Shown: positions 11,677-23,800 of the stretch, one piece after another | How positions within the stretch are numbered: the stretch's first letter is position 1 | How the letters are laid out: each line of letters opens with the position of its first letter | Assembly: GCA_025345505.1 (NCBI GenBank) | Contig: JANVCC010000021.1 | Location: 1,632,450-1,696,449 of the forward strand | DNA length: 64,000 nt | From: Todiramphus chloris collaris | Lineage: Eukaryota; Chordata; Aves; Coraciiformes; Alcedinidae | Reading direction: 5' to 3' | The notes under the pieces: model-generated | The model's input: only the letters and a program-made list of their open reading frames with translations | Databases searched by the model: none | Told to the model about the DNA's origin: nothing | Made by a program: the position numbers and the translations under genes

Positions 11677-13918
11677 AGTGAAGAAAAGTCACTCATGATT
11701 GCTCCAAACTCTACTTTCCTCTAAGTGAAGCCGAGTCTTAAGACCATTTTTCAGAAGACTGGAGAAAGTTGGAATAGGATAACCTTTCAGATAAGTAAAT
11801 CAGCCCTTAGGTGGATTAAGAAAATTATTAAAAGGAGGCTATTAGTGTGGAATAAAAAGACAGTTGAGGGAAATTTATACAATATATCTATTCTGAATTA
11901 GCTTCAGATGAAGGAAACCCTTTAGTATAAATGAAATGAACACAATACAAACAAATCTGAAGAATCCATAAACAAAATACGAATAAAAAATATAGTCAAA
12001 AGTCAACAAAGGAGAAATCAAATTCCCAACAATCTTGTGATTATCATGCCATTGGTAACTAGCAATCAGCAAAAATAATTGATTTTATTAGATTAAATAT
12101 TTTCATGCTACGGAAAGTAGCATCTTACTACTCATTAGTTATTTTCAAAATAATTTCTGCCTCTATATTTATTTTCAAAAGTATCACTCTCAGGCTTTTA
12201 TGTAGTTTGACTTTTTTAATATTTAATGGTAATAATATTTTCATTGACTAAAATTTACTGGAGAAGACATAACTTAGTAAGATACACACATTCACAAATA
12301 TTTTAGTAACACTTGCTATTATTTTTACTGTTGGAAGCAAAATATTTGGTCCCATTATGTCCTCTTGAAATTCAAATCTAATATGAAATGGCACAAATTT
12401 AATATATTTCATGGTCTGTTTTTATGTATTTTAACTGTTTCAGTGATTAACTTGCTAAATTATATATTTTCTATGGGAAAGCACCTTTTCATGTGCTGTT
12501 AATTCCCTGATTTCTGTATCACAGTACATATTGCTTTGTTCTTAATCATTTTCATTCCAGAGACACAAAATCCATCAACAGGTCTAAGTGGACATCCCCT
12601 GATGGTCTCAGTAATCATCTAGCTCCATTTCCTATTTGTGTGTCTTTGAAGATCACAGATGAAGGTCAATTAATGTGTATACCTCATCTCTCATCTTCGA
12701 ACCCCCAGCCTGGTCTTCACCAAACCTGTGAAGCAACAGGTCAGCTAAACCTGATCTTTGTTGACAACATCCCTCAGGGGACAGCAAGGGCTTTTAAAAA
12801 GACTCTTCTGTTTGCTTAATCTGCACATATACTTTCAAGCCAATGGATGCAGCATTGTCATATGCTGGTCACACCAAAGGTAGTTTTAGTTTATGAGTTA
12901 TGACTATTTTCAAGTTCCCCTCCAGACAGGCATGTGCAACATAAACCACACTTTTCAGTTCATTCAGTTCATGCCTGATTAATTTCTTGCAGAATGGAGC
13001 CATGAATTTTTATCAACTCTGCAAACATAAAAGCAAATAGTATATATTCTTTTTATTCTTTTCCATTCAGTCTGATGAATGAAGTTGTCCCTGTGCTCCC
13101 AACAGAGGAATCTTCACCAGCTCAGACATTTGCTCTGTGTGCCAAGGCAGTATTACACGCTGCTGCCCTGGTCAACACCTCCCATTACGGAGACAACAGA
13201 ATAAAGAAAGGTTGATATCTGGTCTTTGTTCCAGGTTCATTTTTCCTTTCTAATTGTTTGCCAGAGGAGAAAAGAACATGACTTTTCTAACTACTCCAAA
13301 CTACCTGGATTCCTTGTTGCCTTCAGAACAAAGATCCTTGGAAAAGTAAAATTTCAGCTAAACGGCTGCTGCTGGAGGGCTCAGAGGTTGCTGGTTTAGC
13401 TAAGTCCAGATTTGCTCATTTTTTCTATCCCTCCTGTCTTGAGCTACACCTGCAGCTTTCCACTAACACATCAGAGAGTAAATACGCTACCTCAGTAATT
13501 ACAGAGTGTGCGCAATCGAGTGTGAGGACAGGAGGAATGTGAAGGAGTTGGTTCTGTTGCTTTATGTATGTCCTCCAGGTTTTCTTTAATTTCACTCTGC
13601 TTTGGAGTTCCATGGGTTAAAAATAAACTCAGCCATTGCCTGCTCTGCAAAACTGAAAGAGTCTTTAGTGTAGTCAAGACCAGTGCTACCTTCCTATGAG
13701 ACTTAACTTCTTCTTCAATCTATACCCTGTAGTTTGACCAGAATACAAAAAAAACACCCTGTGTTAGTTTCTGACTGTAACCACTTCTACTTTTTCTTTC
13801 CATTAAAGCTGCAGATACATGTATTTTCTTTCCAGCAACCTAATCTGACTGGGATTTATGTTTTACCTTTGCTATTCTACAGCATAGAAATTATTGCCAC
13901 AGTTTGAGAGCTAAAAAT
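11677..13918. other. AT-rich unique DNA with one exon-like segment
   Basis: About 11860-12480 is strikingly AT-rich. A perfect hairpin (7-bp stem ATGCTAC, 5-base loop) sits at 12105-12123. An open segment bounded by splice-like sites lies at 13071-13210 and is listed separately. No transposon is recognised. Confidence 0.6.
13071..13210 (+). other. Exon-like open segment of unknown identity
   Basis: A pyrimidine-rich run ending TTTTCCATTCAG, a good splice-acceptor shape, precedes 140 bases that are open in one frame from the ATG at 13075. They are followed by AAAG/GTTGAT, a weak donor. The peptide of about 46 residues includes AQTFALCAKAVLHAAALV and does not match any family I know. A stop-free run of this length is common by chance and the donor is poor, so this is only a candidate. 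It could equally be random sequence. Confidence 0.15.
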
Positions 13919-14194
13919 GGTCCAGCAGGTCAAGGGAGGTTCTCCTCCCACTCTATTCTGCCCTAGAATCTGGAGTATTGTGTTCAATTCTGGGCTCTCC
14001 AGTTTAAGAGGGACAGGGAAATACTGTCCAAGGGAGTCCAAGGGAGGCTGCGAGGATGATGAAGGGACTGGAACATCTTTCTGATGAGGAAAGGCTGAGA
14101 GCCCTGGGGCTGTTTAGCCTGGAGAAGAGAAGCAGGGTTGGACTCAATGATCTCCAAAGGTCCCTTCCAACCCCTACCATTCTATCATTCTATA
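13919..14194 (+). mobile_element. CR1 LINE with internal deletion
   Basis: The first part is CR1 ORF2 C-terminal sequence (CCAGCAGGTCAAGGGAGG, CTCTATTCTGCC, TTCTGGGCTCTCCAGTT, GATGAAGGGACTGGAACATC, CTGTTTAGCCTGGAGAAGAG). At about 14130 it jumps directly to the 3' UTR (GGGTTGGACTCAATGATCTC) and the tail ATTCTATCATTCTATAG. Comparison with the copy at 18123 shows that roughly 350 bases of ORF2 end and 3' UTR start are missing. There is also a short local duplication (CCAAGGGAGT) near 14028-14050. Confidence 0.92.
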
Positions 14195-17100
14195 GCTGCC
14201 CCTAACCCCCATTATTTTCACTAGAATGTAGTTTTTATTTTTGTGGCCTTCTAAGATATGAGTTATGTCTCTGAATATGTTTGTGTGCAGACATTGTCTC
14301 AGGGAAGAAAAAACCCCAGACCTGCTCAGATCTGACAGTTTAACTCAAAGGTGTTGGCTGATCTAATAACAACATGTTTCTGATGCTCCATTTCCTAGTG
14401 CTGGTCAGACTCGTACTCCTGCCTGAGCTGCTGTGGTTTTCCTGGCTATTTTGTCCCAGCTGGATTTAGTGCATAGACCATGGTGTGATGGGAGAAGGTG
14501 GTGTGCAGTCTACTTTCCCATGGCTGCACCAGGGAACTGCAGGAACTGAGGAGTCAGGACATGCTAGTTTCTACACTTCCTCTAGTGAGGCAGTCATTTC
14601 TGGCATGGAGCAGGGGACAGGAGAGGTGGCAGTTTCACCCATGAACCCCTGGATCTTGGCCACAGACATGATAGGTTTTGAGGGATGTTCAAATCCTGGC
14701 TTCTGAGTAGAAACTTTCTCCAAGACACTGCTTGAGGTGCACTGAGAATTCACTAGAGTTAACTTTCCTTCTATTTCAGCAATGTTTTGCTGTGACCTCC
14801 AGGGAACTAGATAAGTAGAGCAATTGAAAAGCTGAACAACATTATGGGTAATGCTGCAAATTATAGTTTATAGCAAACTAGGCTCTGATTAGCAAGTGCC
14901 TAATCTCTAGCACAGGAGAAAATCCAGTAAAAAACAATCTGTATGCTCAAGTATCCTGCTGAATTTGAGTCTGGGTGACTATTTTTTTTCCCCTCGATCA
15001 ACATGTATCCTGAAATTTGCTGATCACGCTCACTGCAGGACACCAACACAGAACTTTAATCCAAGCCTCACAAAAGGTTCATGTCCCTTTTCTGTTCATC
15101 AATATGTATCACATTAATGAGCTGTATTTCTAAATCACATGCATTCTGTCTGCTGATATCAGTAGACAATTTACTCTGATTTCACTTGAGCTAATGGAAA
15201 ATGACTCAAAAGACAAAAATCTGAACCCCTTGCCTTTCCTTGTTTCATTTGGTGTTAGTGTTATGGGTGAAAAATAGAATTCAAGTACAAAATTCAGCAC
15301 CAGTCTTTACCTGGTAAGGTGTCTACAGTATAGATATCTACACATGAGTTGGTGTTTAAGCTCTTGTTACAGTCCATGGACAACAGATGAATACAGGTTA
15401 AACAAAACACAACTAACGCTGGTGTCAGCTGAAAATCTGAAATATGTAATTGTCCAGTCTTGATAATGGGAAGATTCAGTTGCCTAACTATTTGTGACAT
15501 ATTAGGTATATTCAGCTACCGCTTCAAAAATGGTCAGACCTCCCAGAAGTCATAGATGTCTTTGATATGCCAAAATATCTCATGTGGCAGCAAGGGACAT
15601 ACCTAGGAAAAGAAATCCCACACCATTGACTCAGACAGCATTGGCTATGCTGGAAATTTAGGCACATATTGACACTCACAAGCAGACACCTGAACCTTGA
15701 TGCCTGTAAACTGGAACAGAAGTACATCCCATTTTATATGCGTAATAATATGCTGTATCATTAAAACTTGAACTCACCTTTATTTCACTGTTGTCTTTAG
15801 TCTCACAGGGTTTCAATTCTGTGCTTGCTTCTTAGTTGATGCCACCCATAACTCTCCAGGAGGATGGGAGTCAGGTCCCTCCTCCCAAGGACCTGACTGC
15901 TGGCAGGCTAATTTGTCAGGGAGGGGATGATAGATCCAATCAAGCAAATCCAACTTGGCGATTTGTAAACTCAGAGGGCTGGCTAGGATGGATTTATAGA
16001 CCTCAACGTCCAGGCCAGCGCAGACTAGAGAGAAGACCATCAGAAAACATTATACATATGATGTCTCCAGGCAAGGATGTTGAAACAAGTAAAGGAACTC
16101 ACAGAAACTTTCCCCTCCACCCCCACCACAAGCCTGTTTCAGAATATAGAATGTTTCAGATGTTAAAAATTGTGGTTTCCTTCTTGACACTGTGATAACA
16201 TTAGGTTTTGGTTGATTCCTGCTGCTGCACAACAGCTGGTGCAGCGATCAGTTGGAATGCACAGAACATAAGTTTGTCATATAAGTTGAGGCTAAGCAAT
16301 CACTCATTTTGGTATAAAATCTAACCCGGTCATCTCCTGTGTGATATCTGGCCACTGGAATGTTAAAGCAGCTACAAAAGCATCTTGGCTAATTGCATCC
16401 ATCAATTAAAATGGATTCCATACAAAAAGGCATCAATTAAAACTATGAAACTACAAGAAAGCAGTCACTTTTAATGCATCATTTATCACAACAACCTGGT
16501 GTTCTTTTCTTCTATAATTTTTAGAAATCCTGTTGCTATAACAACCGGATGCAGCCTTTACACAGTGTGGGCCAAATCCTGCCCTTGGTGACACAGATGC
16601 AAATTCAGAATAACTTTGCTGAAAAGCCTGGAAAACAGAGATGCAAATGCAGCATAACAGAGGCAGAATGGGACCCACTATCTCCTCTGTGTAATCATTT
16701 TCTTCCCCTTCGTCTTGTCAGGAAAACAAGATGTTTTTCTCTTCTACTCTAAGCTCATAATGTAGTGGAATAATCAGACATAATGACAGGTTAAACCACA
16801 AAGGAGTGTTACATCCTAAATACCATATTAACTTAAATTTTGAATTTGTATATTAACAGTAATTTAAAATGCCCAAGGAAAAAAACAAGTCTGGGATAGG
16901 AAAGCATTCAGAGGCTGCTTCTAAATAATATAATACAATTAATGTCTTGCCTAGTAAGAAGACACAATGAAGCTTAAATTCAGGCTTGTTTGTCTAAACT
17001 AAAGATACACTCTCACAAAAAGTAATGCGCAGGAGGGTCCTGGATCTCAGTACCTAAAGCAGGGCCCCATGCAGACAAACTCTGTCTCTCTGCATGGAAC

Positions 17101-18122
17101 TTATTTCAAAGACATCATCATAAAATATTCTTAGACTTGCCACTCTTCCAAAGGAAATCAGCAGTAATGCGCTGCCACATCAAGGTCCATGTATGGATCA
17201 CTACACCCAAAGAAAGCAGAGTCCAGGAGGAAAGTGTGGATCTATTCTGTCTGAATTTGTTCTGTTGAAGGGTTTTCCAGACTGCCAACCAAATAACATC
17301 TCGATTAATTATAACCGAAATCAGAAACCCAGTTGAACAAGTGCTTTGGAACTGGTGAAGCTAAATCTGGTAGAGCGATATTCTAACAATAGTTTTAACC
17401 TCAATTCCTGGAGGCCACCAGGCAAATTCAGTAGGTAGGCTGGTGAGAGGGATATGCAGAATTTAAAAGGCAAGGAATTCTTTACATGCAGCCCGCACAC
17501 CTAAACCATCCTGCAAAATTCTATACAGTGAGATACATTTCCTCTATTAAACTCAAAAAGTACAGAGCTGCCACCCTTAACAACAGCACTTCACATTTTA
17601 AGGCTTTCTCTGGATGAAAGGATAGCCAAACATTTACAAAACTCAGTAGCAAGGATGTGACTTGCTACATTCAGAGCAATCTTGGAATAATGACATTTCA
17701 GAAATTAATTTTGTAAGGAAACCTAGTATCAGGCATCACTGGTGCTCAGATGTGACTGTGAAGATTTATGCATCAACATTTCATTAGAGCCTCAAAAAAA
17801 AACCCCAAATTAGGTTTGTTACCCAATGAAAATGCACAAATATAAAGTAAAAAAAAAAAAACACCTAGCCAGGACATCAAGAGGTCAATTACTTTGCCCA
17901 AAGGCAAGAACATCTCCAACTACATCATTCCTGATGGCTTTTGTTCAGATTCCATTTAACGACCTTCAGCCTCGCAATTTCCAGACATTCAATTTCAGTG
18001 GCTCGTTGTCTTTATCATTAGAAGGCTCTACTGTGCATTTGAGGGTGTGATTCCACCATGTATAGGTACCACTACATTATTTTTATTGCAAACTCAGGCA
18101 TTAAAAGCAGTGAAACCACATC
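14195..18122. other. Unique DNA without a recognised gene
   Basis: No transposon is recognised. A 119-codon open frame (15836-16195, plus) has no known family. Two hairpins are visible: a perfect 10-bp stem at 15869-15898 and a 7-bp stem at 16224-16245. Short A-runs occur near 17795 and 17850. Confidence 0.6.
15869..15898. repeat. Perfect inverted repeat, 10-bp stem and 10-base loop
   Basis: AGTCAGGTCC at 15869-15878 is the exact reverse complement of GGACCTGACT at 15889-15898. The 10-base loop is pyrimidine-rich. It lies inside an anonymous open frame. It could form a small hairpin, but the stem is too short for a microRNA precursor. Confidence 0.9.
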
Positions 18123-18711
18123 TAAGGTGCATTAAGAAGACGGTGGCCAGAAGGTCAAGGGAGGTTATCTTCCTCCTCTACTCTGCCCTGGTGAGACCCC
18201 ATCTGGAGTATTGGGTCCAGTTCTGGGCTCCCCAGTTTAAGAGAGACAGGGAAACACTGGAGAGAGTCTGACAGGCTACAAGGATGATGAAGGGACTGGA
18301 GTATCTTTCTTAGCAGGAAAGGCTGAGAGCCCTGGGGCTGTTCAGCCTGGAGAAGAGAAGTCTGAGAGGGGATCTTAGGAAAGGTTACAAATCTCTGAAG
18401 GATGGGTGTCAAGTGGAAGGGGCCAGTCTCTTTTCAGTGGTGCCCTGGGAGAGGACAAGTAATAATGGGTATAAGCTAGAACATAGAAAGTTCCACCTCA
18501 ACATGAGGAAGATCTTCTTCCCTGTGAGAGTGACAGAGCCTGGAAGAGGCTGCCCAGAGAGGTGGTGGAGTCTCCTTCTCTGGAGGTTTTCCAAACGTGC
18601 CTGGATGTGGTTTTGAGCAACCTGCCCCAGTTGATCCTGCTCTCGCAGGGGGGTTGGACTAGATGATCTCTAGAGGTCCCTTCCAACCCTTACCATTCTA
18701 GAATTCTATGA
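18123..18711 (+). mobile_element. CR1 LINE 3' fragment, about 0.6 kb
   Basis: A sense CR1 covers the ORF2 C-terminal domain and the whole 3' UTR. Translated motifs are [33 protein letters not shown] and HRKFHLNMRK. In-frame stops at 18269-18271 (TGA) and 18311-18313 (TAG) break the frame, and a further shift follows at GAGCCTGGAAGAGG. The 3' UTR reads GGGGGGTTGGACTAGATGAT, GGTCCCTTCCAACCC, then ATTCTAGAATTCTATGA. The catalytic reverse-transcriptase core is not included, as usual for 5'-truncated copies. Confidence 0.95.
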
Positions 18712-18913
18712 ACACAGTCTGCATTGGCCAAGCTTTGACTGGGTGTCCATTAATATCAACAGAAACCTACTACAGCTTTACTGGTACTTATTAAAACCAA
18801 CTGACCTGCTGTATTTTGCACCCACTACCTCTATTCCAGTAGAGGTTTGACTTCATATTCTTTGAGGCCATGATGTTTCAGAGTTTTGTTTTTCAACTGC
18901 TGTGGCAATTCCT

Positions 18914-18945
18914 GAGCACCATGGTTTCCGAGCACCATGGTTTCC
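18914..18945. repeat. 16-bp tandem duplication
   Basis: GAGCACCATGGTTTCC occurs twice head to tail without mismatch, followed by a partial third unit (AAGCACC). It is a small replication-slippage event of no evident function. Confidence 0.9.
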
Positions 18946-20997
18946 AAGCACCTCCACATTTTTTTTAGGTCGATTGAGAATCAACTTTCAGGTGACTGAC
19001 TGGTGCCATACTGCACAGTGTGTGTACCAGGAAGAAGAAGGCAAAATAAGAAGATGAAATAATTCTCTTATGTTTCATGGCAGACTAATTGCTGGGACTC
19101 TGTGATGAATTTCACTGTATTGTACCACAAGAAGGAAAACGGAGGATTTCAGAAAAGGTGAGCCTGGATGGGCAACCCTCCTTCAAATCATTTGTGGAAG
19201 GATGTGAAAAGGAAACACCCAAGCACAGAATCAAATTCAACAGAGGTACTGGACTGGATGTGAACTATCTCCTACAGTGACCTCAGCCCTTCAAAGCAAA
19301 CTCTGAATATCAAAACAATAGTGGAAGACCAACACAACTTTTTTATAGTCTAAGAAAATGCCTAATTGATGTCACATTTCTGGCATTAGCATGGGGATAA
19401 GGCCTCATTGGCAGTAAAATCTCTTCTTGGCATCTTACACCTGCCTGGTGTAAGGGCCCATGCTCCTGCTTGCTGGGTGATTCTACCAGACTCAAAAAGG
19501 ATGTGCAAAGTGTGAATGTAAATGGCAGTGAGTGAAAAGATGATGATTCAAGACAGTTGCAGATCCATCTGTTAGTACTCTCTTTGTGAAAGTCATGGTA
19601 AAAACAAGGTCTGCACTTGACATCACTGATAAAAGATTGATAATAGAAATATTACCTGTGAAGAAAGAAGCCACAGAACCCATTGAAGAAGTGGAGAAGA
19701 TGTCTGATAGAGGAAATGTAAAGACTAAATCCGTCTAAAAAACTAATAACACATTGCAAGTCCTACATAAGAGGGTTTGACATCTGAATTTCCCTACATA
19801 CTCACTGTGGGCAGGGGGAGGAGAATCACCTCTGGAAGGCAACACGGACCTCACAAACTTCAAACCATCACCTGAAGATACCTTCTCCTTTCCTTTCATT
19901 TAAAGAAGACATAGACATCTCAGTTCTAGTGGGATACGCTCCAGGAACAGAGTCAATCCTGCATCACTGACCAAAAGCACTGATTTTATTACACTTTAAA
20001 TACTTTCAGAAGAAGAAAATGGGAAATGCAGCAGAGTTCTCCAAATGGAGCAGAAAGATATTGCATAGACCATGTGGCATGAGGGTGATTCACCGCTTCA
20101 ACAAACCACCAAAGGCTTTTTAGTCCAAAATCCTCAGAGGCACTGATCCTCTAATGCTCTCCGAGTATAACACTTAGTGCAGTGGCACCATTTTTCGTTG
20201 GTCATTAGGCACTGCTGTAATAAATGTGATGAAGGGAATCTTTATTTTATAATGCTTTTAAAACCAAACCAGATGCCAAATATGAGTCATTACGTTCTGT
20301 ACAGCAGCAGTGAGTAAAATGATTTGACCTATAGATTAGAGGAAATCATTAGTTTGGAAAAATATAAGAAAAAAGAAAAAAAAAAAAAGGAACATAGAAA
20401 ACTTGTCCAGAAGTGATTTCAAGAGATACTCTATTCTGCCTTCCCAAGTCAGGATCTGTTGCTGGTTTTGATGTTCCTTAGAAATATTTGTCTAACACCT
20501 ACCCTTAAAGACTGCTACTAATAATTTCACGGTCTCTGGAGACAAACTGTTCCCCAATTTCACTTGAAATTCCCCCGCAGCAATTTAAAATGGTTCCATC
20601 TACCCCTAAGAACTACACATACTCCCCTCTTTTATTCCCATTCTTTTGAACCCAGGTCTCTATTGCAAGGAACACAAATCTGAATAAGCCAGTAATGTAC
20701 TAATTTATACTCTTCACAGCCCTTCTGAATCAGTTGCTTCCAACAGTGCAAAACTCAGCATGTAATTAAACCTGTAAGATTCTATCTTAATACTGAAATA
20801 AAGGTATAATTTCATACAGACCTGTACTTTATGCCCATCTTGATATCTGTTATGTAATTCTGTTACAATTTATCCACTACATTTTATAGAATCAAATGAT
20901 TTACTGCCTTCTATCTCTGAAATCTAAGCCTTCAGTAATTTTCTACTGCAACCAAATTTCTCTTCCATGTTTATCTTTTTCTTTGTTTGTTTCTTCT

Positions 20998-21135
20998 TTA
21001 GGTTTTGTGAGGGTTGGTTTGGTTTTTTTTGGTTGGTTGATTTTTGGTGGGTTTTTTGGTTGGTTGTTTTTTGTTTATTTTGGGGGGGGGTGTTTTTTTG
21101 TGAGTCGTTTTTGTATGGTTTGGTCTGGGGTTTTT
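20998..21135 (+). repeat. Low-complexity G/T-rich tract
   Basis: The plus strand is almost only G and T, with recurring GGTTGGTT and T-runs and a nine-G run at 21082-21090. The complementary strand is therefore almost pure A/C. The phenylalanine- and glycine-rich open frames across it (20896-21138, 20967-21182) are by-products of composition. Its two-G steps could allow weak quadruplex forms. Confidence 0.85.
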
Positions 21136-23340
21136 TGATGCAAAATGACTTTCAGCTGAACTTTATGTGGCCATCTGCATAATTACTATGACTTTTACTG
21201 AACCAGCAGCTTGCAGGTTATTAACTGGATTCTGCTCCTCCTGGTATCATTGGGAGTTCTGCCATTGACTTCAATGGATGCAGGACTAGACCCTCTGAAA
21301 GAGCCTTATTATTGGATAACTCCAAGCTCTGGTGAGAATTTATATTGGTATATTGACAACAGCTGCTTTCTTTTTTTTCTTTCTTTTTAATTTAGAATCT
21401 CTTAATTGGCTTAACCAGCCACAATATTTTGTGTGATGACTCTGTCTCTGAATGCAATTTTCTACGATTAACTAGGAAACGTTTCCTTCCTCAATTGACA
21501 TATAGCAAGAACAGGAAGTAGCTTTTGACCAAAAGGACAAATTCTGACTGGCACGCTGCAAAAGCATCTTTTCACATGCCAGGAACCTCTGGGTGAAGAA
21601 GGAAATGTAGTAGTTGAGGGACTGGATGGAAGGAAGTGTGAGGAAGAGGCAATTCAGTCTGGGAACTGGGATTTGAGGAAGAATTAACCCAGCCAAGTTC
21701 TCTTCCAGTTTTGTGGCTCCAGTGGAAACACAAAGGATTCAAAAGGCTGCACCTATGCTCCCTGCTCTGGGCAGGTGCCATCTTCACAGGTGTGTGCTCT
21801 TGAAGCCTGTGTGATTCAGTGCAGTGATGTTGGTTTACACCAGCCAGGGATGAACAGAAGACATTTGCTACCTGAGCTGAAGTTCAGGTCCTTCATAGGC
21901 AGCAGGTGAGGAGCTCCAAGTCACAGTTTACTTGGCTCAGCTCCCACCTTGCCTTGAGCTGCTCTGTCTCATCACCTCATTGAATTAATGAGATTTAGGT
22001 CCTCTGCCCTAAAAGACAAGCCAGACTTCATTACTCCCACCGGAATGGAGGAGCAGGAAGGAGAGGGTCCTCACCATGACTCGCTGCAGCTTCCTGAGGA
22101 GGGGAGAATCCATGGCCCTCTTGAAGAGATGGGATCCAGGCTGGTTCCACAGGAGCAGGCTGCAGGATGTCCAGATGAGATTCAATAGCAGGTATTAATG
22201 TTCAATTTGTTTTTCAAAATCCAAAGAAATCTCTTTCCTTTGGACTGGGCTCAGGTTTCCCCTGGTGACTGGCATTGAACTACTTTAACAAGGGAAATTA
22301 TATTTGTTGGTCTAAAGATTCTAAGGTGCCTAGGAATTTTTTTTTTATGTTTTTAACAGTACCTTTTTTTTAACTTGATTTGCCCCAGGAAAACTGTGCT
22401 CCAGAGCAATGTCAGATCCAGTTTGCATTGTTTTCAGCCAGTAACACACTGGCCAAGTAGTTTCTAAATCATCCATATGCTATCTCACTTTTTATCTATA
22501 GTTTACTCTGGATAGATTCAGGAGCACTTGCCCCAGCAAATTTCCCAGGCAGTGATCTGACTCAAAAGTGTCCACAGTCATCATTTATTTAGCCTACAAA
22601 TAGAGAAGCAATTCAACTGTTGTTCAGATTTGGGAAATCTTCAGACCTGCTTGCTTGTGGTTTTTTTCTCTCTTACTTTGGTCTTCTTTGAAGTAGCTCC
22701 ATTCTGGTGTTCATGACACAGGAAAATAATCATCCCACCAGTCTTGCAACACACAAAAACCTGGAATTCTACATCCCCCTGCTGGAAAGATATTTTGAGT
22801 ATGCATAAGGCACTACACCACCTCCTGATCCCTGCTAACCCAGCAGTTTGGGAAGCAAAAAGGAACGATACATATTGAATTCCTCCACTCTACCAGCTCA
22901 ATTACTGGGGAGTCCTCCTGTGGGAATCCCTTTTATAGAAACAGACCATTTATACTTACAAAAATATACTTGTCATGCAGCAGATCACAGGATTGCTGCA
23001 GATTCTGTTAAGTAGAATCTGACAAATTAATGCCTTTACAGGGTGAAAGAAAAAAAATTAAAAATATCCAAAGCAGAGCTACCAAATTAGGGTGATAAAA
23101 TTGCCTTCAAAATCTTTGTGATGGAAGAAAATTCCTGTTAAGTGAATCCAGTATACTTAATTAAACTTAATTTTACAAAGAAGTGTTTTTAAATGGCTGG
23201 CTGTTAAAAGACTAAGAAAGCTGGGTGGTTGGGGCTTGGGGTTTTTTTTTTTTATTTCCCCAAAGATCCTGCTGCTGTAAGCCATTGTGTTATTGGCTGT
23301 GTTAAGCAAGTTGTGATATCCATCAAGCTGAATGTGTTTA

Positions 23341-23800
23341 CGCGCGTACCTGGTGACATGGTTTGAAGTGGTATATTGTGGGTGTAAAACCCTGATCAAA
23401 CTTACCTCCAGTAAATCTTCGCGCAGTAATTGTATTCCTTTGTTCCTTACTGAAATCGGAGCTGCTGCCTGGAAGCACGCAAGCATTTAATTTTGTCACA
23501 TAATTCCCTCAATTTCAGGCCATGGTAAGTAACACTTTTAGTATATGTCAGCTGTCAGTTCCCGTTAGAGCATCTAGCTATTACGTGATTTAGATCTAGC
23601 TGCCTGGCGATTAATGCCGTGTGTTGTGAATTCCTCACCCCGAAACTGGCAGAAGAAATTGAACGGTAAGGATTCCGTACGAATTAGCTCAACCTGCAAA
23701 AATGGTATTTCTGAAAGTTTCACCACCCTGCTTGCTTCAGCTGGAGAGGAGAACAGAGCACGCTCTCCAGGCGAGTGCATTGGAGGAGCGGAGGTAACTC
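23341..23800. promoter_or_regulatory. CpG-retaining unique block, candidate regulatory element
   Basis: About 18 CG dinucleotides fall in 460 bases, starting with ACGCGCGTACC and including TTCGCGCAG and CCGTACGAA, while flanking sequence is nearly free of CG. The block overlaps open frames on both strands (23574-23780 minus, 23614-23805 plus). These lack any recognisable domain. It could be a hypomethylated enhancer, an alternative promoter or an exon of an untranslated RNA; all are inference. Confidence 0.3.

Noticed and set aside
15836-16195. 119-codon plus-strand open frame with protein-like composition
   Set aside because: No family is recognised, it includes a hairpin and a purine/pyrimidine run, and nothing supports transcription.
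16224-16245. GCTGCAC-loop-GTGCAGC hairpin as a possible microRNA
   Set aside because: The 7-bp stem is far too short for a precursor hairpin.
20896-21182. Two overlapping hydrophobic, phenylalanine/glycine-rich frames resembling membrane segments
   Set aside because: Their composition comes from the G/T low-complexity tract.
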